This document shows positions 1-7,039 of a DNA stretch of 32,405 nt, piece after piece. A program made the position numbers and the translations under genes. Numbering within the stretch: the stretch's first letter is position 1; each line of letters begins with the position of its first letter. Source of the stretch: Chloroflexota bacterium (GTDB taxonomy: Bacteria; Chloroflexota; Anaerolineae; Promineifilales; Promineifilaceae); assembly GCA_024275635.1 (NCBI GenBank), contig JAJRYT010000248.1, positions 1-32,405 of the forward strand, in the 5' to 3' direction. Below the pieces are notes generated by a model that was not told the DNA's origin, did no database searches, and worked only from the letters and a program-made list of their open reading frames with translations.

Positions 1-224
1 AAGAGATGGCGCGGTATGAGGACGCCCTGCGCGACTTCGACCGCGCCATTGAACTCAAACCGGACTATGAATGGGCCATCGCTCTGCGCGGCATCACCTA
101 CCAAGAGATGGCGCGGTATGACGACGCCCCGCGCGACTTTGACCGCGCCATTGAACTCAAACCGGAAGATGAAGGGGCCATCGCTCTGCGCGGCATCACC
201 TACCGGCTGATGGCGCGGTTATGA
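1..224 (+). pseudogene. TPR-repeat protein, N-terminal part (5' truncated, frameshifted)
   Basis: Open at the left window edge. It encodes near-identical 34-residue tetratricopeptide units, with the core YEDALRDFDRAIELKP recurring once per unit. The DNA repeats with a period of 102 bp (units begin near 1, 103 and 205). TPRs form helix-turn-helix superhelices that bind partner proteins. The frame ends at a stop at 222-224, because an extra T at about 219-220 (gcggttatgaag against gcggtatgaag in the other units) shifts the frame. The same TPR pattern continues immediately in the next frame. I infer one original gene, broken by a one-base insertion or by a sequencing/assembly error in a near-identical repeat. 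The full protein and its N-terminal domain lie outside the window. Confidence 0.8.
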
Positions 225-705
225 AGACGCCCTGCGCGACTTCGACCGCGCCCTTGAACTCAAACCGGACGATGAATGGGCCATCGCTCAGCGCGGCACG
301 ACCTACGGACAAATGGAGCGGTATGAAGACGCCCTGCGCGACTTCGACCGCGCCCTTGAACTGGATCCGGAATCAGACTGGAAGCACTATGATCGCGGCT
401 TAACATACAAAGTAACGGGCGAATCTGGAAATGCCGCGGCTGATTTCACCCAAGCCATCACCCTCGCCCAATCAGATTACAAAACCAATCCCCAAGACTG
501 GCGTAACACCCTCAACCTGGCCGTATATCATCTTGCCGCCGGTCATACCCAGGATGCCGAGCGCCTCTACCATGAAGGCATTCAAGCCCCGGAAAACTTC
601 ATCCGTGAAGCCATCACCGACCTCGACGACCTTCTCCGCCTTTTCCCGGATCACTCCCAGGCCCAGACCATACGCGCCTTTCTTCAAGAACGCTTAGATG
701 AATAA
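220..705 (+). pseudogene. TPR-repeat protein, C-terminal part (downstream of frameshift)
   Basis: Continuation of the same TPR gene in frame 1 from codon TAT at 220. It carries two more units (YEDALRDFDRALELKP-type, then RALELDPES), followed by a diverged TPR and a helical C-terminus ending DDLLRLFPDHSQAQ before the stop at 703-705. The only ATG giving a long product is internal to a repeat (313), with no convincing ribosome site, so independent translation is doubtful. The unit sequences are so similar at DNA level that slippage or recombination could alter the repeat number. The role is unknown beyond protein binding. Downstream lies the HEPN/MNT remnant, with no sign of an operon. Confidence 0.75.
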
Positions 706-738
706 TCGTCCAGATAAGCAGTGTACAATCAGCGCTAG

Positions 739-927
739 CATCGCTATACTGATAATGACGAGCTTGAGAAAGATTTTCTGGCAACGGTGACCGCTTTTAA
801 TATCCAGGCCAGATATGACGATCATAAATTGGCTTTTTACAAAACCTGCACCCAAGACTATACAGAAAAATGGATCAGCGAGATAAAGAGGTTTAGAAAA
901 TGGATCAAGGCGCTGCTATTGAAATAG
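739..927 (+). pseudogene. HEPN-domain toxin remnant (C-terminal fragment)
   Basis: About 62 codons are open from just after an in-frame TAG (736-738) to TAG at 925-927. The translation includes FNIQARYDDHKLAFYKTC and YTEKWISEIKRFRKW, which resemble the C-terminal helices of HEPN proteins paired with MNT nucleotidyltransferases. HEPN proteins of this class are RNases or toxins. No start codon or N-terminal helices, including the Rx4-6H catalytic region, can be found in frame upstream, so this looks like a truncated relic. It overlaps the start of the nucleotidyltransferase gene by 28 bp, an arrangement typical of HEPN-MNT operons, which supports the identification. The family call rests on pattern memory and has not been tested by a profile search. 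Confidence 0.6.
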
Positions 928-1208
928 TGAAAAAATATATTCGCTACCTGCGAGAAAACAAATTCGATATCCAAAAAGCGTATTTATTTGGGTCGTATGT
1001 TACGGGAAAATATCACGATGACAGCGACATTGATTTAGCGCTTATTATGAACAATTTGCCAAACAGTTTCATCGCCCAAGTGGAATTGATGAAAATAGGC
1101 CGAAAATTCGACACGAGAATTGAGCCGCATCCATTTGAAGAAGCGGACTTCAATACAACAAACCCATTTGCCAATGAAATCCTTGATAAAGGGATACAGA
1201 TTGTTTAA
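900..1208 (+). CDS. MNT-type nucleotidyltransferase (antitoxin of a HEPN/MNT pair)
   Basis: A 102-residue protein of the minimal nucleotidyltransferase family. The active-site signature is complete: G31-S32, ten residues, then D43 and D45 (GSX10DXD), followed by LAL. The length is normal for MntA-like antitoxins. Family knowledge: such proteins neutralise a cognate HEPN RNase, in characterised cases by adding AMP units near its active site. The start at 900 is supported by AAGAGG at 886-891 and by the 28-bp overlap with the HEPN fragment. Here the toxin appears reduced to a C-terminal stump, so this would be an orphaned antitoxin. Base composition is AT-richer than menA and the nuclease gene, in keeping with an acquired module. 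Confidence 0.8.
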   Translation: MDQGAAIEIVKKYIRYLRENKFDIQKAYLFGSYVTGKYHDDSDIDLALIMNNLPNSFIAQVELMKIGRKFDTRIEPHPFEEADFNTTNPFANEILDKGIQIV

Positions 1209-1275
1209 GCCAGATGGATTCAATCTCCAAGATTGAACCGGGCGTATACATAACTTGGGGGAGGCAAGTAAAAAA

Positions 1276-1342
1276 GCCACGAATTACACAAATTTCACGA
1301 ATTTAGCCGGTTTTAATTCGTGAAATTTGTGTAATTCGTGGC
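1276..1342. repeat. Perfect 28-bp inverted repeat (long hairpin) between convergent genes
   Basis: Arms at 1276-1303 and 1315-1342 are exact reverse complements, separated by 11 bases. Each arm contains cacgaatt/aattcgtg and acacaaattt/aaatttgtgt blocks. It lies between the 3' ends of the MNT gene (+) and menA (-), so it could act as a bidirectional terminator, although it has no clean T-tract. Alternatively it is a copy of a dispersed AT-rich intergenic element. A decayed relative (ttcacgtaaattcgcgctaattcg) lies near 2367-2390 on the other side of menA. Confidence 0.8.
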
Positions 1343-1396
1343 AAAAAACAGAAGTCCCCCAACTAATGGATGCGCCCGATTGAACTCATTTGAACT

Positions 1397-2305
1397 TTAT
1401 AGTAACTGACCAAGACCAAACAGGATGACGAAGGCCAGGGTCATCAGCGAGGTTTGTTTCAACAAAGGATTTAGCAAAAGCGGATCGGTCGTGCGAGCAA
1501 CGGCCGTCCCATTCCCCCAAATCATCGGTAACAGCAACACAAACAGCCATCCCCCCGGCCCGCTCCCGTTCAAAATAACGTAGAGGGCGGCAGTGAAAAC
1601 GGCCGTTGCCAACAAAATCCAATGGTAAACCCGCGCCCGCTCCGGCCCCAACCGCACCGGAATCGAAATCTTGCCCGCCTGGGCATCCGATTCGATATCG
1701 CGGATATTATTGACATTGAGAACGGCCACCGCCAACAGACCGCAGCTCGTCGCCGGCAGCAACAGCAGCCAATCAAACGCTTGTACCTGCAAAAAATAGG
1801 TTCCCATCACCCCCGCCCAGCCAAAGAAAATAAGAACAAACAAATCGCCCAGCCCGGCATAGCCATATGGATGGCTGCCGGCCGTGTAGCTGATCGCCGC
1901 CCAAATAGCTGCGCCGCCCAGCAGTCCGAAACCGAGGAACAACCAGAGAACGGCCGTGCCCAACGCCAGCCAAATCAACGTCAGGCCGCTGCCTACCGAA
2001 AGCAGCGCAAACAAAATCACCGCCCGTTTCATCGTCGCCGCCGAGATTTGACCGGTTTGCACGGCTCGTTTCGGCCCAGCCCGCTCCACATGGTCGGCGC
2101 CATGCACGGAATCACCGTAATCGTTAGCCAGGTTGGAGAGGATTTGGAGGAAAACGGCCGTTAACCCCGCCAACACCGCCGCCCCCGGCCGCAAAGACCC
2201 CGCTGCCGCCGCCAGAAACGTCCCTAAAATAATACTTGCCAACGCCAGCGGCAGCGTCCGCGGCCGCATCGCCTCAATCCAGATTTGTGTCTTGTTCATT
2301 TCCAT
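1397..2305 (-). CDS. menA: 1,4-dihydroxy-2-naphthoate polyprenyltransferase
   Basis: A 302-aa integral membrane prenyltransferase of the UbiA superfamily. MenA attaches the polyprenyl tail to 1,4-dihydroxy-2-naphthoate to form demethylmenaquinone, in the cytoplasmic membrane. The N-terminus WIEAMRPRTLPLALASI is typical of MenA. The first Asp-rich, Mg-diphosphate-binding motif is NDYGDSVHGAD (about residues 61-71), and the second is NNIRDIESDAQAGKIS (about 198-213), followed by PVRLG. Several hydrophobic helices follow and the length matches the family. Two adjacent start codons (2305 and 2299) are possible and neither has a strong ribosome site. No other men gene is in the window. It stands alone between repeat-rich spacers and implies a menaquinone-based respiratory chain. 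Confidence 0.92.
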   Translation of the reverse strand: MEMNKTQIWIEAMRPRTLPLALASIILGTFLAAAAGSLRPGAAVLAGLTAVFLQILSNLANDYGDSVHGADHVERAGPKRAVQTGQISAATMKRAVILFALLSVGSGLTLIWLALGTAVLWLFLGFGLLGGAAIWAAISYTAGSHPYGYAGLGDLFVLIFFGWAGVMGTYFLQVQAFDWLLLLPATSCGLLAVAVLNVNNIRDIESDAQAGKISIPVRLGPERARVYHWILLATAVFTAALYVILNGSGPGGWLFVLLLPMIWGNGTAVARTTDPLLLNPLLKQTSLMTLAFVILFGLGQLL

Positions 2306-2455
2306 AAAATTGTGTGAAAAGATTGATGATTGATGCTCTCTAATCTTTAATCGTAACTATACCAGTTTCACGTAAATTCGCGCTAATTCGTTGCCGATTT
2401 AGAAAACCACAAAGATAGGGCGTGGTTCATTTTTGACAAAATCATCTTTACAATG

Positions 2456-2580
2456 AGATGTGGATTTCCAATCCACATCTAATACTAAAAGTGCGTTGAA
2501 ACGCGCTAAAGACCCGGTTTGAGCGCATTTCAACCCGTTTTCAACGGGTTTTTTGTCTCCGCCGTGCATTTGCAATGCAC
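2456..2580. repeat. Cluster of small perfect hairpins with 3-nt loops
   Basis: Arms 2456-2466/2470-2480 (agatgtggatt, loop tcc), 2532-2539/2543-2550 (aacccgtt, loop ttc) and 2564-2570/2574-2580 (gtgcatt, loop tgc) are each perfect. A fourth, longer pair, gttgaaacgcgct (2496-2508) and agcgcatttcaac (2522-2534), matches at 12 of 13 positions. The second hairpin ends in a run of six T (2549-2554) and would pass as a plus-strand intrinsic terminator. The shared layout of stem ending TT, 3-base loop, AA suggests a repeated element family rather than chance. Confidence 0.6.
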
Positions 2581-2849
2581 AGCGATGGTCGAACGCAAAA
2601 CCGAGTTGTAAAGATGCAAAACCGAGTTTTGAACCATGCCCTACTTCCATATTCTGCAAAAGCGTTTGGCGCACATCTTCGGTTTGGTTCGGGTCGGCGA
2701 GCGGCAGTTGACTCAAACGTTATCAATGAGTGTGGTATCTTTGCCCATGGTGTGTTCTCCTTGCGACTTCTGACCGCTTCATAGGTTTTCTCACCTACGA
2801 GAATACGCCACCCTTTTTCTTTCGCCAATCCACCACTTTTGATAATACC

Positions 2850-2975
2850 TCGGCGCGCACTGATATTTTCTTTTACATTGAAGCCTTCTATAATTCTATA
2901 TATAGAAAGCGTTGCCATTCAACGCTGGATTATCTCAGCTCAATAGTTTATGAAGAGGCTTGTTTTCAATACTAA
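2850..2975 (+). pseudogene. IS3-family transposase remnant (C-terminal end)
   Basis: The frame ending at the TAA at 2973-2975 encodes ARTDIFFYIEAFYNSIYRKR followed by CHSTLDYLSSIVYEE. This matches the conserved end of IS3-group DDE transposases (iF.YIE.fYN..R.HS.LgYlsP..fE). The catalytic DDE core is absent: upstream codons in frame do not resemble a transposase, and no second reading frame (orfA) is visible. I infer an old, 5'-deleted insertion sequence. No matching terminal inverted repeats were found. Confidence 0.72.
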
Positions 2976-3116
2976 TCTGTCTCTTCTTTGTGTCTGTAAA
3001 ACTGGGAGCAGATCAACCTTTTTAGCTTGGTTGGAAACGCCATCTTACCAAAATGAGGTGCTTTGTTTATTTTGCTGCGACTACTGAGAAGCCATGGAAG
3101 TTGCGGAGAACGAATT

Positions 3117-5585
3117 ATGTCCAAACAAACCTGGGGATTCTGGCTGATTTTCCTTTCTATCATGGGGCTAGGCGCACAAGCCAATCAGTCTACAACCATT
3201 CTGCTCACAGAAATATTCTACGACACGCCCGGCGCCGACGGAGAACGGGAGTGGATTGAAATTGCCAATGTGGGCACGGCCGTTCTCGACCTGTCCGACA
3301 TCAAAGTGGGCGATGAAACCGTACCCGGCGGCAGCGAAGGCATGAACCGTTTTCCCGATGGGGCCAAAATTGAACCGGGCCAGGTCATCATCGTGGCGCA
3401 AACGGCCGTGGGGTTCAGGGAATTATACGGCCGTAACCCCAACTATGAAATCAATAACAGCGACCCTGACGTGCCCGACATGCGCCGTTACCCCTTGTGG
3501 GCTGGCGGCGACCTGGCCCTGAGCAACAATGGCGACGACATTCTGCTGATAGACAGGCTAACCGTCATAGACGCCGTCAGCTACGGCGACAGCCGCGCCG
3601 CGTTCAGCCCGGCCGTGAGCGGCGTCTCAACCGGGCAGAGCATTGAGCGCATCCCGGCCAACTGCGACGCCGATTCCGCCGCCGATTGGCAAACTCAGCC
3701 TACGCCCACCCCCGGCGTCATCACTCTGGATGGGACGTGCGCCGCGCCGCTCAATCCTGCCGAACGTGAAGACCTGCCGCCCATCGGCGTGATTCAGGGG
3801 GAAAGCGGCGCGTCCCCATTCGTCAATGAGACTATCTCCTTTCGCGGCGTCGTCACCGGCTCTTACGAAGATCGCAACGCCAGCGGCGTCACTTACTACA
3901 CGCTGTTTGTCCAAGATTTGCCCGGCCATGAGGATGGCAATCCGGCAACGTCAGATGGGATCGCGCTGTTTCTAGGGCGGAAACGAGGCAGTTACCAACC
4001 GGGCGATCAACTGCGTATCACCGGCCGCGTGACCGAATTCTTTGACTATACCGAAATTGACGACGCCGGACTGGACATCAGCGTTGAAGCCGAAAACAGT
4101 CCCCTGCCCGCGCCCATTGCCATCACGCCGCCCGCAGGCAGCGCTGCGCAGGCGGTCTACTTTGAGCCGCTGGAAAGTATGTTGGTATCCATCCCCGCCA
4201 AGACCCGCGTCGTCGGCCCCACCTACAGCGGCTGCGGCTTCGCCGTCGTCCGCGCCGACAGCAGCCTGACGCGCGTTTTTCGCCGCCGCGCCGCCGATCT
4301 TAGCGGCCCCATCGTCACTATATTGCATCACAGCGATGTCCGGTGCAGCAATTTTCCCAATGTCAAAGTCGGCGACACGGTCAACGGCATCATCGGACCG
4401 CTCATTTATAATTTCGAGGCGTTCAAGATCGTGCAGCAGGCTGCCGGGGCGCTGGCGGTAACGGCCGTTCCCTTGCCCGATCCATCTCCGCCGCCCCAAC
4501 CCGCCGCCAACCAATTCAGTCTGACCACCTTCAACGTCGAAAATCATTTTGACAGCGTAGACGATACCGGGGATGACGCTGAACCCAAACCTTCCCCCGC
4601 GGAAATCGCCATCAAGCAAACCAAATTGGCTCACGCCATTGGCCGCACATTGGGCTGCCCAACGCTCATTGGCATCCAGGAAGTAGAAAATGAGGGGCTG
4701 CTGCTGGATCTGGCGCGGGAAACGGCCGTTCTGTGCGGCTTCACCTATCAGGTCACCCACCGAGAAAGCGCCGATAGGCGTGGGATTGACGTGGCCCTGC
4801 TCAGCGATCCGCGCCGGGTCACAATAACCGCCGCCGCTTTACGCCAGGGGTGTACCGCCATCGCCACAAATATTATGGATGACTCTAGCGCCTGTAGCGC
4901 AGGCGAGAACCCGCTCTTTTCGCGCCCGCCACTCCAGGTTGATTTGCGGGTTGATGATGTTGACTACACGATATTTGTGAATCATTTCAAATCGAAACGA
5001 GGCGGCGAAGCGGAAACAGCCCCGCGGCGGTTGGCCCAGGCGCAGCACATCGTCGGGCTGGTAAACGATCTGCGGGCGCAAAATGAGACGGTGCGGCTCA
5101 TCGTCCTGGGCGATTTCAACGACTATGAGCTGTCCCCGCCGCTGGAATTGATGACATCGGGCGGCGATCTCGTCAATGCCCTACTGGATGTTTCCGATCA
5201 GGAACGGTACAGCTTTGTTTTTGGCGGCGTGTCGCAGTTGATTGATGGGGTTTTGCTGTCGCCCAATTTGGCGGACGCGGTAGCGGCCGTTACCATCCAA
5301 CACACCAATGCCGATTTTCCCGATACGTTGGGCAGCGACACCAGCCCGGCTAATCTAGCTTATAAAGCAACCGATCACGATCTGCCTTTGATTGTGGTAA
5401 ATATAGTTGGGGGGCCAGAAACGGCCGTCACGCCCACGCTGCCGCCAGAAACGGCCGTTCCCCCCACCCCCGCACCGCCCTCCCCAGAACCGGGCGGCGG
5501 CGCGGGCAGCCGGTGGTTATGGGTTTTAGGCGGCATTGTTGCCGTGGTAACGGTCGTCACAGCCGCACTGTTTCGCCGTCGTTAA
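3117..5585 (+). CDS. Membrane-anchored secreted nuclease: lamin-tail, OB-like and EEP domains (ExeM/NucH type)
   Basis: An 822-aa protein from ATG 3117, chosen over 3063 because GGAGAA precedes it and a clean signal peptide follows (WGFWLIFLSIMGLGAQA). Order: signal peptide (1-23), lamin-tail-like domain (about 24-170, with TEIFYDTPGADGEREWIEI), an OB-fold/YhcR-like middle (about 240-450), then an endonuclease/exonuclease/phosphatase domain (about 465-765). EEP motifs are all visible: FNVENHF near 472, GIQEVEN near 519 (metal-binding Glu), HRESADRRGIDVALL, VNHFKSKRGG, VLGDFNDY near 662 and ATDHDLP near 751. A Pro/Thr linker, a TM helix (about 799-818) and a terminal RRR would anchor it with the enzyme outside. 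Family members degrade extracellular DNA. The likely role is phosphate or nucleotide scavenging, or biofilm DNA turnover. It stands alone. Confidence 0.88.
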   Translation: MSKQTWGFWLIFLSIMGLGAQANQSTTILLTEIFYDTPGADGEREWIEIANVGTAVLDLSDIKVGDETVPGGSEGMNRFPDGAKIEPGQVIIVAQTAVGFRELYGRNPNYEINNSDPDVPDMRRYPLWAGGDLALSNNGDDILLIDRLTVIDAVSYGDSRAAFSPAVSGVSTGQSIERIPANCDADSAADWQTQPTPTPGVITLDGTCAAPLNPAEREDLPPIGVIQGESGASPFVNETISFRGVVTGSYEDRNASGVTYYTLFVQDLPGHEDGNPATSDGIALFLGRKRGSYQPGDQLRITGRVTEFFDYTEIDDAGLDISVEAENSPLPAPIAITPPAGSAAQAVYFEPLESMLVSIPAKTRVVGPTYSGCGFAVVRADSSLTRVFRRRAADLSGPIVTILHHSDVRCSNFPNVKVGDTVNGIIGPLIYNFEAFKIVQQAAGALAVTAVPLPDPSPPPQPAANQFSLTTFNVENHFDSVDDTGDDAEPKPSPAEIAIKQTKLAHAIGRTLGCPTLIGIQEVENEGLLLDLARETAVLCGFTYQVTHRESADRRGIDVALLSDPRRVTITAAALRQGCTAIATNIMDDSSACSAGENPLFSRPPLQVDLRVDDVDYTIFVNHFKSKRGGEAETAPRRLAQAQHIVGLVNDLRAQNETVRLIVLGDFNDYELSPPLELMTSGGDLVNALLDVSDQERYSFVFGGVSQLIDGVLLSPNLADAVAAVTIQHTNADFPDTLGSDTSPANLAYKATDHDLPLIVVNIVGGPETAVTPTLPPETAVPPTPAPPSPEPGGGAGSRWLWVLGGIVAVVTVVTAALFRRR

Positions 5586-5710
5586 AGCAGATCCAAACCA
5601 AACGTTCGCTGTGTGCCTGTCAAATCTAAACTGGACAGTGGCGTTTTTTACTTTTTCCAGTGTGACGCACCAGAGAGAAATCTAAAATTTACTAGACTCC
5701 AGATCCAAAT

Positions 5711-5740
5711 TTGACCATGTTACTCACCATCAAGTAGAAT
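5711..5740 (+). promoter_or_regulatory. Candidate sigma-70-type promoter for the pseudo-receiver fusion gene
   Basis: TTGACC (5711-5716), an 18-bp spacer and TAGAAT (5735-5740) lie just before the gene starting at 5756. The -10 ends 15 bp before the ATG, and GAGGA overlaps the likely transcription start, so the leader would be very short. This is sequence resemblance only. Confidence 0.5.
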
Positions 5741-5755
5741 GTTCATGAGGACTCC

Positions 5756-6901
5756 ATGATCGAACATATTTTGATCGTTGAACCAGATAAGGAATTTGCC
5801 AATCAGCTGGTGGCGTCGCTCAAAAAAATCGCCCCATTCACCATCACCGTAGCCAGCGATGTAATTGAAGCCTCTCTGCTCCTGACCCGCCAGCAGCGCG
5901 ATCTGGCCTTCATTCCTCTCATCGAGAGCGGCAATAATGCCGTGCAGTCACTGCGTACCATCCAGCCCAATTTGCGTCTGGTGTTGACAATGCCATCCGC
6001 CAATAAAGTCGTACCGGACAGCTATGCCGGGAAAGTCCAGGCTGTCCTCCTCAAACCCCACCTAAACACAGACTTACCGGCCATCATGGAAAAAGCTGTC
6101 AACCAACCGCTGGTTATCGAAGAAAACGGCCGTCCCCAAACAGCCGAATTACCCTCCCTGGAAACAGCCATCCTCATCGCTGCCCTGCAAAAAGCAAAAC
6201 TGGGCAAATTCATTCAAACCGTAGTTTTCGCCCACAAAACCAACCTGCTGGCCCATTGGGGCGACCTCAACATCACCCAGGCAGCAACGGTCGCGTTGAT
6301 TGTAGGCGATAAATGGCAGGCCGAAGCCAACAGCGCCTTAGTCCAATTCGTCCATCTGGCCGCACACGCCGGCGATCTGCTCCTCTACACCCGCGAAGTA
6401 GATGATGATGGACACCTGCTTACATTGGTTGCTCTACCAGAAACACCCTTACACGAACTACGCCAACAAGCAAACCAATTATCAACGAATCTTACTCAGG
6501 CTTTACAGGGGAAAACATTGCTTGAATCAAGTGTAGAGACAACCGCCGTCAAAACCAACGGCAGCCGTCAATCCTATGCCATCATCTGGCGACCAATCCG
6601 GCCAATTCCCAAATCGCTCCACATCCCCCTGCGTCGGGCGATGGAACGATTAGCCACCGCTAACGCCTGCATCCTCAGCTACGCCAGCGTCCATGAAAAA
6701 TTGGTGCATCTAGTTGTGACCTGCCCGCCGGGACGAGACAGCGCCTGGGCCGTTTACCTGTTCAAAAACGGGTCAGAAGATACAATTCAACGCGAATACG
6801 GCATTGCCGCCAGCTTATGGGATACCGGCTACTATTCGATTAAATCCTCACAGCCCCTGTCAGAAGCAGAGTTAAATATCTTTTTAGAACAAACGCAGTA
6901 G
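5756..6901 (+). CDS. Pseudo-receiver / roadblock-like / IS200-transposase-like fusion protein
   Basis: A 381-aa, apparently cytoplasmic protein; ATG 5756 follows GAGGA. Residues 1-118 have the response-regulator receiver pattern (ILIVEPD; VLT at 76-78; LLKP with K100). However, the acidic pair is E9/P10/D11 and the phospho-acceptor position (about 54) is Pro, so phosphorylation is unlikely. Residues about 135-245 look like a roadblock/LC7 domain (VVFAHKTNLLAHWGDL, later GHLLTLVALP). Residues about 272-381 resemble IS200-type Y1 transposases and REP-associated transposases (YAIIWRPIRPIP, KLVHLVVTCPP, LWDTGYYSIKSS, final EQ). The metal-binding HUH motif is degraded to LVH and no active-site Tyr is obvious. 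I infer a domesticated, non-catalytic nucleic-acid-binding module in a signalling protein. Domain calls are by eye; the last two are the less certain. Confidence 0.6.
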   Translation: MIEHILIVEPDKEFANQLVASLKKIAPFTITVASDVIEASLLLTRQQRDLAFIPLIESGNNAVQSLRTIQPNLRLVLTMPSANKVVPDSYAGKVQAVLLKPHLNTDLPAIMEKAVNQPLVIEENGRPQTAELPSLETAILIAALQKAKLGKFIQTVVFAHKTNLLAHWGDLNITQAATVALIVGDKWQAEANSALVQFVHLAAHAGDLLLYTREVDDDGHLLTLVALPETPLHELRQQANQLSTNLTQALQGKTLLESSVETTAVKTNGSRQSYAIIWRPIRPIPKSLHIPLRRAMERLATANACILSYASVHEKLVHLVVTCPPGRDSAWAVYLFKNGSEDTIQREYGIAASLWDTGYYSIKSSQPLSEAELNIFLEQTQ

Positions 6902-7039
6902 GAGTCGTCCAAAATCAACTTCGCAGTTTGTTAGCAATTGGTAGTTGGTAATTTGTAAGCCGTGTTTGGCATTATTCTCTAATTCGGGGTTTAATTATAA
7001 CAATCGCCAATCCAGTGAAGTATATTAAGATTTTTTGCC

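Larger units (their letters stand above)
2306..3116. other. Long repeat-rich intergenic region with degenerate coding remnants
   Basis: About 800 bp without an intact gene. It contains a degenerate copy of the 1276 hairpin arm (about 2367-2390), a cluster of four small hairpins (2456-2580), a 13-bp direct repeat gcaaaaccgagtt (2595-2607 and 2616-2628) and an IS3-type transposase tail (about 2850-2975). On the minus strand, a ribosome-like AAGGAG precedes ATG at 2745. It opens a short frame, MGKDTTLIDNV, that stops and appears to continue after a frame change as SQLPLADPNQTEDVRQTLLQ. I do not recognise this product. Overall it looks like a graveyard of mobile or decayed sequence. Confidence 0.6.

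Noticed and set aside
1622-2164. 180-aa plus-strand open frame opposite menA
   Set aside because: Low-complexity basic and Gln-rich translation, antisense to a clearly conserved gene: a shadow frame of GC-rich DNA.
2541-2918. 125-aa minus-strand open frame in the decayed spacer
   Set aside because: It runs through hairpins and antisense to the IS3 remnant, with no recognisable family. Only the short frame at 2745 with AAGGAG was kept, as a remark.
3063-3116. Upstream ATG extending the nuclease by 18 residues
   Set aside because: The start at 3117 has GGAGAA upstream and an immediate signal peptide. The extension would bury the signal peptide behind a Cys/Arg-containing leader.
3972-4760. 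262-aa minus-strand open frame under the nuclease gene
   Set aside because: Gly/Asp/Arg-rich shadow of a gene whose sense-strand motifs are all recognisable.
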